From Rhizobium ecuadorense (GTDB lineage Bacteria; Pseudomonadota; Alphaproteobacteria; Rhizobiales; Rhizobiaceae), in contig NZ_LFIO01001790.1 of the NCBI RefSeq assembly GCF_001187535.1, positions 1 to 64,000 on the forward strand: a DNA stretch of 64,000 nucleotides, given 5' to 3'. The notes beneath the pieces were generated by a model. The model was not told the origin of the DNA. It saw only the letters and a program-made list of their open reading frames with translations, and did no database searches. The position numbers were made by a program, and so were the translations under genes. Position 1 is the stretch's first letter. Each line of letters starts with the position of its first letter. This document shows, one piece after another, positions 55,701 through 63,785 of the stretch.

Positions 55701-55862
55701 ACCGTCGCCGGCGTGGCGCTGGCGGAGAACGCCTTCGTTCTCGATGTCGGGCTCGACTTCGACCTCAGCGAGGGCTCTGCCCTTGGCATCGGCTATTCCG
55801 GCCAGGTCGCCGATAATGCGCAGCAGCATGGGGTCAGGGCGGCCTTGTCGATGAAATTCTAA
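52764..55862 (+). CDS. type Va autotransporter with repeat passenger
   Basis: A 1032-residue protein; the ATG at 52764 is preferred over an upstream TTG at 52752, and an ATG at 52806 is also possible. The signal peptide (SASSAALALMLAAEPGSA) ends near residue 40. The passenger has about five copies of a ~42-residue unit with the pattern VTGxGSSWxNSxxLxVG and GTLTIxNGGTVxxxxxYIG, a repeat known from T5SS and PEP-CTERM proteins. It then has autotransporter-associated beta-strand repeats (GTGGLTKQGAGTLTLSG, GSGDLTKLGSGTLRLTG). The C-terminal ~260 residues (from VFWSTAFGGGSEIRTDGN) form the outer-membrane beta-barrel ending in VRAALSMKF. It is probably an adhesin or surface structure; no protease motif is seen. 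Confidence 0.92.
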   Translation: MDEKTGGAATHRRAMLRLAGSASSAALALMLAAEPGSAQQVIGGSDTEIVDGNDPGGTGPGTQPSPWTINDDLVIGDQNGDDATLIIRNGGTVSNDTGVLGVDPGASGTATVTGSGSSWSNSNDLYVGHEGAGTLTIDDGGAVDNTIGHIGYFSGASGTVTVTGNGSTWTNSQELTVGDSGTGTLTISNGGTVSSTFGYIGNDITAVGAVVVTGANSLWSNTDDVSVGEVGAGSLTISNGGTVTGSFAYVGFSTDGSGVASVTGAGSSWINSNELSVGEFGSGSVTIENGGLISASGVVIADDSGATGTVNIAGSAGNGRGVLETGYIDSGAGDASLVFDGGILRATSNEANFLGGFSAGEVIFDAGGAFIDTNGFAIGISTDLQGTGGLTKQGAGTLTLSGTNIYTGVTTVEAGTLLAGSAGAFVQNGAYAVNGGILDLGGFDLTTGQLSGSGGEIAIGSADLTIDQASDSIYGGIFSGSGDLTKLGSGTLRLTGNSSAFTGTTTVSGGRLIVNGSLGGILTMTGGRLGGSGDVGALSAGAGVTIAPGNSIGTLTVGGNLTFDAGATYEVEVDPAGTASDLISVTGTAFLNGATVSHIGMNGDYKPFSTYTILTASGGISGTFGAVTSNYAFLDADLSYDPNNVYLEIARNDVRFSDMAATRNQFAAAQAAEALGFGNDIYDAIASLPDDEPQVQASFDALSGEIHASIKTAMITQSLFVREAANERLRSAFANAGATAVPIQAFWPGAPELTAADASDAPVFWSTAFGGGSEIRTDGNAATLNHQTGGFLAGVDTGFDDIRFGLMAGYSNSGFDPRHRASSGSSDDYHLGLYAGTQWGDLTFRSGLAHTWHQIDTSRRVAIGSFEDRLEASYDAGTLQAFAELGYRFETAAAAFEPFANLAHVGVRTAGFTEEGGAAALDSAGRTTSTTITTLGLHTEMEIRLGRTNATLRGMTGWRHAAGDIVPVSTQAFAGGEAFTVAGVALAENAFVLDVGLDFDLSEGSALGIGYSGQVADNAQQHGVRAALSMKF

Positions 55863-56129
55863 AATCGGCTGAACCCGTCATTCCTTCGCAACGAAGGGTA
55901 GCGACGTCTGCACCTTTCCAGCCCGGAATTTCGCAACCATTTACCGCTTCGGGATGTAAATGCAACTCAGCGGAGCACGCCTAGAGTCCCGTTTTTTATA
56001 CGCTTTTGCCGGTCGTTAAAATGCGGGCGTTTTCATTTACGACTGATGAAGACCTGCAATGTCATACCCGCCCGACGCGCTGATTTGGCATGATGCCTGC
56101 CCCGCGCGAACGATAAGAATGGGAACGAC

Positions 56130-56771
56130 ATGGGCGTGGAGAGCATGGATCGGATCGGCTTGCGCAGGCAGCCGAAGCAGGAGCGCAGTATCCAGAGGCT
56201 GGACGTCATTCTCGCTGCCGCCGCCAGGATCATTGCCGAAAAGGGCGTCAGCGCCATGCGGATGACGGAGCTTGCCGTCGCCGCCAAAGTGCCGATCGGC
56301 TCGGTTTACCAGTATTTTCCCGAAAAGGCGGCGATCGTCAAAGCCCTGTTCGACCAGCACGCCTCGGCGATCCAGACGAAGACGGCGGCGATGTTTGCCG
56401 ACGTTCAGACGCTCGACCAGGCGCTCGACCTCGTCTGCGGCATGATCGATTGGTATTACGAGTCCTACCACGATGATCCCGTCTATCTCGGCGTCTGGAT
56501 GGGAACAGAGACCGACCAGGATCTGCTTCAGCTGAACATCGAGCATAGCGGCCGCGTTGCCGGCATTTTTCATGAGGCCGTGCGCAAGCTGGCGCCCGAT
56601 CTTTGCGACGAAGAGATGTATGCGCGCACTTACCTGTTCAGCCACCTGATCGGCGCCGTCATCCGGCTTGCCGCCGTCAGCGAGGAAGCCCTGGCGCGAC
56701 GCATGCTCGATGAGTGGAAACGCGTCATCCGCGCTTCCCTTTTTGCCGCGACCGCGAAGCGCGCCGCCTGA
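56130..56771 (+). CDS. TetR-family transcriptional regulator
   Basis: A 213-residue regulator; ATG at 56130 or 56145. The TetR DNA-binding helices are RLDVILAAAARIIAEKGVSA, MRMTELAVAAKVPIGSVYQ and YFPEKAAIVKALFDQH (residues about 22-70). The C-terminal ligand domain is unassigned. The upstream 267 bases after the autotransporter (55863-56129) contain a short CCTTCG/CGAAGG hairpin near 55885 but no other gene. The target is unknown; the autotransporter or the adjacent LysR are possibilities only. Confidence 0.9.
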   Translation: MGVESMDRIGLRRQPKQERSIQRLDVILAAAARIIAEKGVSAMRMTELAVAAKVPIGSVYQYFPEKAAIVKALFDQHASAIQTKTAAMFADVQTLDQALDLVCGMIDWYYESYHDDPVYLGVWMGTETDQDLLQLNIEHSGRVAGIFHEAVRKLAPDLCDEEMYARTYLFSHLIGAVIRLAAVSEEALARRMLDEWKRVIRASLFAATAKRAA

Positions 56772-56791
56772 GGGCGCTTACCTCTTCCTTC

Positions 56792-57748
56792 TTACCAGCT
56801 CGGCACCATATTGGCGGCCTTCAGCCGCGGATAAAGGCGGGCCTGAGCGGATTTGACATCGGCCTCCAGCGTGTCGTCGACGACGGCAGGCGTGATGTTG
56901 TCGAGGCAGGCGGTGATATGCGCGGTGATCGCGTTCATCAACGAGAGCGAAACCCCCGGCCGCTTCATGATGCCGATCTGCACAGGCGGCAGCGCCGGAA
57001 AGCCGTCCGCCTGGCTCAGCACCTTCATGCCGGTACGCAGCGCCGATTCAGGCATGACCGAGACCGCCATGCCGGCAAGCACGGCGGCGGCAACGACGGT
57101 GCAGGACCAACTGGTGAACAGGATCTGGTGTTCGCGTCCCACCGCATCGAGCGCCGAGCAGGCAAGCTGGCGCCACTGGCAATCGCGCCGGCCGACGGCA
57201 AGCGGCACCGGCGCGTCGTCGCGGATCGGATGGTTGGCCGAGCCCACCCAGCAGAGCGGCTCGGTTCTGACCACATCGGACATGCGCTCGCGCGGATTGT
57301 GGGTAACGAGGGCGATGTCGAGCTCGCCCTTGTGCATGCGCTCGGCCAGATCGACCGACGGCTCGCAGACGATGTAGAGTTCGACATTCGGATGCGTCTT
57401 GGCGAAGCGGCCGATGATTTCGGGCATGTAGCGGTCGGCATAATCATCAGGCGTGCCGATGCGCAGCGTCCCCTCCAGCCTGTTGTCGTCGAAGGCCGCG
57501 ATCGCCTCATTGTTGAGGCGGATGATGCGCCGGGCATAATTGAGAAGTTTTTCACCCTCGACCGTCAGTCGGTTGCCGCGTCCATCCTTGATGAACAGCT
57601 GCTTGCCGATGCGCTCTTCGAGACGGCGCATCTGCATGGAGACGGCCGATTGGGTCTTGTAGACCCTGTCGGCCGCCTTGGTGAAGCTGCCGGAATCGAC
57701 GATGGCGATGAAAGTCTGCAACTGGTCGAGATCAAGAGGCGCGGACAT
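56792..57748 (-). CDS. LysR-family transcriptional regulator (LrhA-like)
   Basis: Encodes 318 residues from the ATG at 57748 (MSAPLDLDQLQTFIAIVDSG). The HTH is SFTKAADRVYKTQSAVSMQM, the linker is RRLEERIGKQLFIKDGRG, and the effector domain begins LEGTLRIGTPDDYADRYMP, the form seen in LrhA/HexA-type regulators. It is convergent with TetR and divergent from the DUF1127 gene 202 bases away, which is a plausible target. The ligand is unknown. Confidence 0.92.
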   Translation of the reverse strand: MSAPLDLDQLQTFIAIVDSGSFTKAADRVYKTQSAVSMQMRRLEERIGKQLFIKDGRGNRLTVEGEKLLNYARRIIRLNNEAIAAFDDNRLEGTLRIGTPDDYADRYMPEIIGRFAKTHPNVELYIVCEPSVDLAERMHKGELDIALVTHNPRERMSDVVRTEPLCWVGSANHPIRDDAPVPLAVGRRDCQWRQLACSALDAVGREHQILFTSWSCTVVAAAVLAGMAVSVMPESALRTGMKVLSQADGFPALPPVQIGIMKRPGVSLSLMNAITAHITACLDNITPAVVDDTLEADVKSAQARLYPRLKAANMVPSW

Positions 57749-57950
57749 GGTGTCACCCATAAAGATAGCTGATGATAATCATTAGAAACATTCGTTGGAC
57801 TGATCAATAGCTCTTTGGCATCTTCGGGATGCAAATCAAGCAAAGTGAAGGACAGACACCCTGCCTGTCCAAGCAGAATTCAGCCTTATCCCTTCCCGCA
57901 CGACCTCGCGGGAGGGGTGGGTTGTTGCGTGCCCGAGAAAGGAGAGTTCG

Positions 57951-58250
57951 ATGCACACGACAGAACGAACACTAGAACTCGACTGCAGCAAGCTTACCCC
58001 GACGCTTTTCCAGCGTCTGGCGGCAGGCCTCGCTCCGCTGGTCTCCCTCTTTCGCGGGTTCCGCAATCGCATGGAGATCAACACGCTGCACGATCTGAAT
58101 GACAGTCAGCTGAGAGATATCGGCCTGAGCAGGGCCGACCTGACCTCCGCGTTCCTGGCCTCGACCTTTTTCGAGGACCCTTCGGAACATCTGACGCGCT
58201 CGGCGCGCAATCGCTGGCGCCTGCAGCTCTTCCGCTCCTACAACGAATAG
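57951..58250 (+). CDS. DUF1127 small protein
   Basis: A 99-residue protein with GAAAGGAGAG before the ATG. The DUF1127 core (LHDLNDSQLRDIGLSRADL, about residues 44-62) is intact, with an upstream arginine-rich LFRGFRNRMEINT. Short DUF1127 proteins in alphaproteobacteria have been linked to RNA binding and to phosphate or nutrient responses. The function of this longer member is not known. Downstream it has a hairpin terminator and is possibly LysR-regulated. Confidence 0.87.
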   Translation: MHTTERTLELDCSKLTPTLFQRLAAGLAPLVSLFRGFRNRMEINTLHDLNDSQLRDIGLSRADLTSAFLASTFFEDPSEHLTRSARNRWRLQLFRSYNE

Positions 58251-58298
58251 GCGCGTCGAGTTTCCCCGCAGGGTGATAGCCAATAGCCCTGCCGCTTG

Positions 58299-58339
58299 AC
58301 CCGGTGATCGGCTTTCCCAAGCAATCTCCGGGTTTTTTT
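58299..58339 (+). terminator. terminator after the DUF1127 gene
   Basis: ACCCGG (58299-58304) pairs with CCGGGT (58328-58333), followed by a run of T. The loop is long (23 bases) but contains no competing stem. A second smaller hairpin (GCAGGG/CCCTGC) lies at 58268-58292. Confidence 0.6.
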
Positions 58340-59201
58340 ATGCCTTGGTTTCAGGCGGCTTCGGCCGATAGGTTTCGAAGATCGCTTCCAGGTTCCTCTG
58401 GTAGGTCTTCTGCACTTCCAGCCCGCTATCGAACATGGCGTTCAGTATCTCGGTATAGCTGTCGGCATTGACCTTCGTCTCTTCCTTCGGCGCCTCGGGC
58501 GTCTTGGCAGCCGGCTGCTTGGCCGCCGGCGGTTGCCCAAGCCCGGCCATCATTTCCTGGAAGGCCTTGGCGAAGGGATTGTCGAGGAAGGGGTTCGGCT
58601 GAGGAGCCGGTGCGGCCTTCGGTACCGAAAACATCTGCTGCATCGCCTGGGTGAAGGGATTGTCGAAGATGCTCGGCTGCGCGGCTTTCTGCTTCGGTGC
58701 GAAGCCGGTGCTTTCGAGCCATTGCTGGATGGTCTCGCCCATTGCCTTGTTGACGAAGGGGTTGACCGGCGAGGCCATCTGGCCGGTCGTCTGCTTGAAG
58801 AGCCCGCCCATCAGCGTATCGGCCAGCACCGGCAGCATCCGCTTGTAAATATCCTGGCCGATGCCGGTCATCTGTGCGGCCTGGGCGGCGACCGCGCGCG
58901 AAACCTCCTTCGAACCGAAAAGCTGAGCAAGGATATTGTTGCCGTCGGAAATACCCTCCGGCGTGAAGGCCCGGCTCATATCCTCGAAATAGCGCGCATA
59001 ATTGCCTGAGGAGACGGCCTGCATCAGCCCGACGAAATCGTAAGGGTTGCTGGTGCTGCGTTTCAGGCCGGCTGAGAAGGCCGGCATCAGCGCCGCCATC
59101 GCCTTGGTCGCCTGTTCCTGCGCGAGGTTGAACTGGCGGGCGATCGCCTCCATCGCCGCGCCGTTCTGCGCCTGCATCATCATGTCGAAGAGTGGCAGCA
59201 T
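58338..59201 (-). CDS. DUF937-domain protein
   Basis: A 287-residue cytoplasmic protein. The core (ILAQLFGSKEVSRAVAAQAA, TGIGQDIYKRMLPVLADTLMG, about residues 88-135) matches the DUF937 family. The second half is rich in alanine, proline and glutamine (KAAPAPQPNPFLDNPFAK), with repeated NPFxxAMQ/NPFAKAFQ segments, and then KQPAAKTPEAPKEETK. A helical end (YTEILNAMFDSGLEVQKTYQ) resembles phasin-type helices. No function is established for the family. Confidence 0.8.
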   Translation of the reverse strand: MLPLFDMMMQAQNGAAMEAIARQFNLAQEQATKAMAALMPAFSAGLKRSTSNPYDFVGLMQAVSSGNYARYFEDMSRAFTPEGISDGNNILAQLFGSKEVSRAVAAQAAQMTGIGQDIYKRMLPVLADTLMGGLFKQTTGQMASPVNPFVNKAMGETIQQWLESTGFAPKQKAAQPSIFDNPFTQAMQQMFSVPKAAPAPQPNPFLDNPFAKAFQEMMAGLGQPPAAKQPAAKTPEAPKEETKVNADSYTEILNAMFDSGLEVQKTYQRNLEAIFETYRPKPPETKA

Positions 59202-59349
59202 GGAGGTCCCTTTCCCCGAGTCGTGACGCGTGTAACGCCACTATATCCGGAAACGATAATGTGCAAACGGCTTTTTGCCATAAGAACTTAAAGCCCTTCC
59301 GGCAAAAGTGCCGGACGGTTTTCCGAATTGGAGCGAAATCGGCGCAGGC

Positions 59350-60723
59350 TCAGTACTGATAGTCCTCGAACACCGGCTCGACGGAGCCGTTCCAGCGGCC
59401 GTGATAGAGCGACAGCAGATCCTCGGCGAGCGTCGCCTTCTTGGCAAGCACCTCGTCGAGCGGCGCCAGGAAGATCGTCTCGTCCTGGCCTTCGCGATTG
59501 AGCTTGCCGCGCGCCTTGAGGCCGGCCTTTGATATGCCGATCACTTCGCGCGCGGTGTCGAAGAGCGGATGCCCGCGGAACTCGGCCTTCAGCCCTTGCG
59601 CCGGAACGGCATTGCGCAGGGCCTCGACCTCCGCAAAGCCCCAGTCTTTCGTCAGTTCGTCGGCGGCGTCGAGTGCGGCATCGTCGTAGAGCAGGCCGAC
59701 CCAGAAGGCCGGCAGCGCACAGATGCGCCGCCATGGGCCGCCGTCGGCGCCGCGCATTTCGAGGAAACGTTTCAGCCTGACGTCGGGGAAGAGCGTCGAA
59801 AGATGGTTCGTCCAGTCGCCCATCGTCGGCGCCGGATCGGCGACCTCGCCCTTCAATGCGCCATTCATGAACTGACGGAAGGTGACGTGGGTACAGTCGT
59901 GATAGCGGCCGCCGCGGACGATGAAATACATCGGCGCGTCGAGCGCCCATTCGGCATAGTCGCGGAAACCGAAGTCGTCGCGGAAGGTGAAATCGAGCAG
60001 GCCGGCGCGCCGGTTATCGACATCGCGCCAGATATCGCCGCGCCAGGAGAGCAGCCCGTTCGGCTTGCCCTCGGTGAAGGGCGAGGATGCGAAGAGGGCG
60101 GTCGCCAGCGATTGCAGCTTCATCGAGACGCGCATCTTCTGGCGCATGTCGGCTTCGGAGGAGAAATCGAGGTTCACCTGGATCGTGCAGGTGCGGTACA
60201 TCATGTCGAGACCCTGGCTGCCGACCTTCGGCATATAGCGGGTCATGATCTCGTAGCGCGATTTCGGCATTTGCGGGGTTTCCGCATAGGTCCATTTCGG
60301 ACTGCCGCCGATGCCGAGGAAGCGGATGCCCATCGGTTCGGCGATTTCACGCACCGTCGTCAGGTGCTGGTTCGATTCCCTGCAAGTTTCGTGGATCGTT
60401 TCGAGCGGCGCGCCTGAGAGTTCGAACTGGCCGCCGGGCTCGATCGAGATCGCCCCCATGCCGTTCTGCTCGGCAAGGCCGATGATGTTGCCGCCGTCGA
60501 TGATCGGCTCCCAGCCGCTTTTCGCCTGCAGGCCGGTCAAAAGGGCCGAAATGCTGGCATCACCGAAATAGGGAACCGGACTGTTGTCGGCACGGAAGAA
60601 GGCAAATTTCTCGTGTTCGGTGCCGATCCGGAAGCGCTCCCGCGGCTTGTTGCCGGCGGCGATATAATCGGTCAGATCCTGAACCGAAGAGAGCGGCGTC
60701 TGGTCGGTGGTGTCGCGGGCCAT
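59350..60723 (-). CDS. gshA: glutamate-cysteine ligase
   Basis: Encodes 457 residues from the ATG at 60723 (MARDTTDQTPLSSVQDL), the normal start for plant/alphaproteobacterial-type GCLs; in-frame ATGs further upstream add nothing conserved. It joins L-glutamate and L-cysteine with ATP to gamma-glutamylcysteine, the first step of glutathione synthesis. Family motifs include RIGTEHEKFAFFRAD, GNIIGLAEQNGMGAISIEPG, GQFELSGAPLETIHETCRE and PKWTYAETPQMPKSRY. In rhizobia, glutathione is needed for symbiosis and stress tolerance. The upstream neighbour is rsmE on the same strand. Confidence 0.95.
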   Translation of the reverse strand: MARDTTDQTPLSSVQDLTDYIAAGNKPRERFRIGTEHEKFAFFRADNSPVPYFGDASISALLTGLQAKSGWEPIIDGGNIIGLAEQNGMGAISIEPGGQFELSGAPLETIHETCRESNQHLTTVREIAEPMGIRFLGIGGSPKWTYAETPQMPKSRYEIMTRYMPKVGSQGLDMMYRTCTIQVNLDFSSEADMRQKMRVSMKLQSLATALFASSPFTEGKPNGLLSWRGDIWRDVDNRRAGLLDFTFRDDFGFRDYAEWALDAPMYFIVRGGRYHDCTHVTFRQFMNGALKGEVADPAPTMGDWTNHLSTLFPDVRLKRFLEMRGADGGPWRRICALPAFWVGLLYDDAALDAADELTKDWGFAEVEALRNAVPAQGLKAEFRGHPLFDTAREVIGISKAGLKARGKLNREGQDETIFLAPLDEVLAKKATLAEDLLSLYHGRWNGSVEPVFEDYQY

Positions 60724-60871
60724 GCGGGGTACCTGCATTCGAAAAAGGCGCCCAGGGGGCCGGGCAGCTGGAAGGGTGATTAGGACCCAAGCCACGTATG
60801 TTGCAAGTGAAATTCTTTCAATGACGCATCAAAAAAATAACAGCAATTTCCGTGTCCACCCGTTTCGCTCT

Positions 60872-61609
60872 TCAGCTCCAGTCGCCGATCGCCGCCTGGA
60901 CCACGGCGAGTGCCGCAACGGCTGCCGTATCGGCCCTCAGGATGCGCGGTCCGAGCGGAATGGCGGTGACGAAATCGAGGCTTCGAAGCCGCGCCCTTTC
61001 CTCTTCCGAAAAGCCGCCTTCGGGCCCGACTAGCAGCGCGAGATGCCTTTCCTTGATTGACGACAGCACCGGCAGCGGGTTTTGCCCGGCATCACCCTCG
61101 TCGCAATAGATGATGCGGCGCTCTTTCGGCCAGCGGTCGAGCAGATCGAGAAGCCGCACCGGCTCGGCCACCTCGGGAATGCCGAGAACGCCGCATTGCT
61201 CCGCCGCCTCGACGACATTGGCACGCAGCTTGTCGAGATTGGTGATCTTGCCCTGGACGTGCTGGGTCATGACCGGTTGCAGCAGTCCGGCGCCCATTTC
61301 AACTGCCTTCTGCACCAGATAATCCATGCGGCCGACCTTGAGCGGCGCAAAGAGATAATGGAGGTCGCAGGGCGCCGGCTGCGGCCGCGTCTCTTCGATT
61401 GCTCTCAGTTGAATGCGTTTGCGCGTGGGGAAGGTCAGGGTCGCCTTCCACTCGCCGTCACGGCCGTTGAACAGCAAAACCTCTCCACCTTCCTCCATCC
61501 TCAGCACATTGGCGAGATAGTTGAACTGGTCGGCATTCACCTCAAGGGCGGCGCCGGCAGAAAGCGGCGCGTCGACGAAAAGCCGTTGCATGCGGAAATT
61601 GGCGCGCAT
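60872..61609 (-). CDS. rsmE: 16S rRNA (uracil-1498-N3)-methyltransferase RsmE
   Basis: A 245-residue SPOUT methyltransferase. The N-terminal PUA-like part ([37 protein letters not shown]) precedes the knotted domain with [47 protein letters not shown] and [20 protein letters not shown] (the SAM knot). It acts on 16S rRNA in assembled 30S subunits. It is followed by gshA on the same strand. Confidence 0.95.
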   Translation of the reverse strand: MRANFRMQRLFVDAPLSAGAALEVNADQFNYLANVLRMEEGGEVLLFNGRDGEWKATLTFPTRKRIQLRAIEETRPQPAPCDLHYLFAPLKVGRMDYLVQKAVEMGAGLLQPVMTQHVQGKITNLDKLRANVVEAAEQCGVLGIPEVAEPVRLLDLLDRWPKERRIIYCDEGDAGQNPLPVLSSIKERHLALLVGPEGGFSEEERARLRSLDFVTAIPLGPRILRADTAAVAALAVVQAAIGDWS

Positions 61610-61627
61610 TTAAAACTCACGGGGTTC

Positions 61628-61678
61628 AGAGCACGATGCCGAAAAGCGGTGAGCGGTTTTCGGACGGCATCCTGTTCT
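61628..61678. repeat. rhizobial intergenic repeat (GATGCCGAAAA family)
   Basis: GATGCCGAAAA and TTTTCGGACGGCATC form an imperfect inverted repeat inside a 51-base element that matches, from memory, a very common intergenic palindrome of Rhizobium and relatives. It lies between the rsmE start and the pit stop. Confidence 0.7.
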
Positions 61679-63179
61679 AGACGAAGAGCGCGAACATAAC
61701 CCAATAAATCCCCGCCGCAAGCGCTGCCGAAACCGGCACCGTGACGATCCAGGCAGCGACGATGGTCATGAAATGCGAGCGGCGCACGAGATAGCGTCGC
61801 CGGGTCTCGTGGACGTTCGGCTCCTCCGGCTCGTCGATATCGAAGCTCTCGACCCTGCGCCTGATATAGGCGATGCGGCGCTTCGAATGGCGCGTATACC
61901 ATTCGCGAAAGAAACCGACGCCGAAGACGGAACCGACGGCGATATGCGTGGTGCTGACCGGCAGGCCGAGCCAGGAGGCGACGATGACGGTGAAGGCGGT
62001 CGACAGCGCGACGCAATAGGCGCGCATCGGATTGAGTTTGGTGATTTCCTCGCCGACGAGGCGGATGAGGCGCGGGCCGAACAGCAGCAGGCCGACGGAG
62101 ATGCCGAAGGCGCCGATCAGCATCACCCAGAGGGGCGGATGCCCGACGCTGCCGTCACCGCCGCCGACGCCGACCGAGTGGACGATCGCCGAAAGCGGCC
62201 CGACCGCGTTCGAAACATCGTTTGCGCCATGCGCGAAGGAAAGCAGTGCCGCCGAGCCGATGAGCGGCAGCCGGAACAGCACCCGCAGCGAGCTGTTGCG
62301 GTTTTCGAGATCGCGCGCCTGGGCGAGCACGAGCGGCCGGGCGATAAGCCAGCTGACAAGCCCGATGCCGATGCCGATGAGGATGATGGTGAAAGACGGA
62401 AATTTGCCGGTGGGCGACAGCTGCAGCACCATATAGGCCATGAAGCTGCCGGTCATCACCGCGACCAGCACCGGCACCCAGCGCCGAGCCGCCGCGATCT
62501 TGTCGTCGCGATAGATGATCAGCGTCTTGACGAGGTAGAGCAGCCCGGCCGCGATCAGCCCGCCGATCAGCGGCGAGGTGATCCAGCTCGAGGTGATTTC
62601 CACCATCACCCGCCAATTCACCGGTTCCGGCCCGACGGCTGCGATGCCGGCGCCGATCACCGCGCCGACGATCGCATGGGTGGTGGACACCGGGGCGTTC
62701 ATCCAGGTCGCGAGATGGATCCAGAGGGCGGCCGCCATCAGCGCCGCCATCATGATCCAGCCGAGTGCCGCCTGCGGCACCTGGACGGCGTCGACGATGT
62801 TGGAGGAAATCGTCCTGACGACCTCGCCGCCGGCGATCGTCGCGCCGAGAACCTCAAAAATCGCGGCGATAACAAGCGCCTGGCCCATCGTCATGGCGCG
62901 CGCGCCGACGGCCGCGCCGACATTGTTGGTCACGTCATTGGCGCCGATGTTCATCGCCATGTAGCCGGCAAGGGCTGCCGCCGCCACGATGAGCACCGCT
63001 CCCGGCCGGTCGAACACATAGACGCCGGCAAAAAGCATGGCGAGACCGACGAAGATCAGCCCGAGACCGGGCGCCACCAGCCGCCGCAGGACATGCTTCG
63101 CCGCGTCCTCGGCATGGGTGATCTTGGCGAGGTCCTTATCGAGCGTGCGTTTCGTGAGGACTGTGGGACGTGGCGGCAT
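61677..63179 (-). CDS. pit: Pit-family inorganic phosphate permease
   Basis: A 500-residue membrane protein with about 10-12 helices. The duplicated PHO4 signature is present: MNIGANDVTNNVGAAVGARA (about residue 96) and SFAHGANDVSNAVGPLSAI, plus two VSTTHAIVGAVIG / VSTTHIAVGSVFG segments. Metal-phosphate or proton-phosphate symport is expected. The N-terminus (about 45 residues) is charged. No pho box or PhoU-like partner (DUF47) is adjacent. Confidence 0.93.
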   Translation of the reverse strand: MPPRPTVLTKRTLDKDLAKITHAEDAAKHVLRRLVAPGLGLIFVGLAMLFAGVYVFDRPGAVLIVAAAALAGYMAMNIGANDVTNNVGAAVGARAMTMGQALVIAAIFEVLGATIAGGEVVRTISSNIVDAVQVPQAALGWIMMAALMAAALWIHLATWMNAPVSTTHAIVGAVIGAGIAAVGPEPVNWRVMVEITSSWITSPLIGGLIAAGLLYLVKTLIIYRDDKIAAARRWVPVLVAVMTGSFMAYMVLQLSPTGKFPSFTIILIGIGIGLVSWLIARPLVLAQARDLENRNSSLRVLFRLPLIGSAALLSFAHGANDVSNAVGPLSAIVHSVGVGGGDGSVGHPPLWVMLIGAFGISVGLLLFGPRLIRLVGEEITKLNPMRAYCVALSTAFTVIVASWLGLPVSTTHIAVGSVFGVGFFREWYTRHSKRRIAYIRRRVESFDIDEPEEPNVHETRRRYLVRRSHFMTIVAAWIVTVPVSAALAAGIYWVMFALFV

Positions 63180-63242
63180 TCTTTTCCCGGGCTATGAAAT
63201 CTGCTTCTACGCCACTTTTCTAGCAGCGCAAGATGGCAGGAT

Positions 63243-63785
63243 TCATTCCGCCGGAATTTGCTTTCCTGCCAGTCCCTGCTTTATCGCTTTGGCCGAAAGC
63301 CTCTCGGTCATCTTTCGCTTGAAGGCCAGCAAAAGGCCGCGCAGCTCCGGCTCGCGCACGCGCCCGGCCGCCTCGTCGAAGGAGACCCATTCGATGCGGC
63401 GTTCGCCCTTTTCCTTGAAATTCTTCGCGATGTCGGTGACTTCGAGCGCATAGACCTGCACCTTGCAGGCCACCTGCACGCCGTCGCGCAGGACTTTCGA
63501 ATAGCTGTAAGCGCCGAGCGTTTCCGTCTCGACCGCGCCGCGGACGCCGGCTTCCTCGAAGGCTTCCTGTGCGGCGACCTCATGGGCGCATTTGCCCGTC
63601 ATCGGCCAGCCCTTGGGAATGACCCAGCGGCCGGTATCGCGGCTGGTCATCAACAGCACCTCGACCTCACCGCTCTTCTTCTTCACCCGATAGCAGATCG
63701 CACCATATTGCTGTCGCGGCGGACGCCGGAACATCAGCTGCACATCGGATGCCAATCGGGCGAGAAGAGTCAATGGTCGGGTCAC
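63243..63785 (-). CDS. NUDIX hydrolase
   Basis: A 180-residue hydrolase; the Nudix box is GKCAHEVAAQEAFEEAGVRG, where the usual Arg of REUxEExGU is Gln (QEAFEEAG) while the metal-binding glutamates are kept. The start PRQQYGAICYRVKKKSGEVEV with LLMTSRDTGRWVIPKGWPM is typical of diphosphoinositol-polyphosphate-like or (p)ppGpp-type NUDIX proteins. The substrate is unknown. The 215 bases to the right window edge hold no recognisable gene. Confidence 0.92.
   Translation of the reverse strand: MTRPLTLLARLASDVQLMFRRPPRQQYGAICYRVKKKSGEVEVLLMTSRDTGRWVIPKGWPMTGKCAHEVAAQEAFEEAGVRGAVETETLGAYSYSKVLRDGVQVACKVQVYALEVTDIAKNFKEKGERRIEWVSFDEAAGRVREPELRGLLLAFKRKMTERLSAKAIKQGLAGKQIPAE

Noticed and set aside
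53904-55829. Long minus-strand frame of about 640 codons under the autotransporter
   Set aside because: It mirrors the autotransporter coding strand and has no ribosome binding site or recognisable domain.
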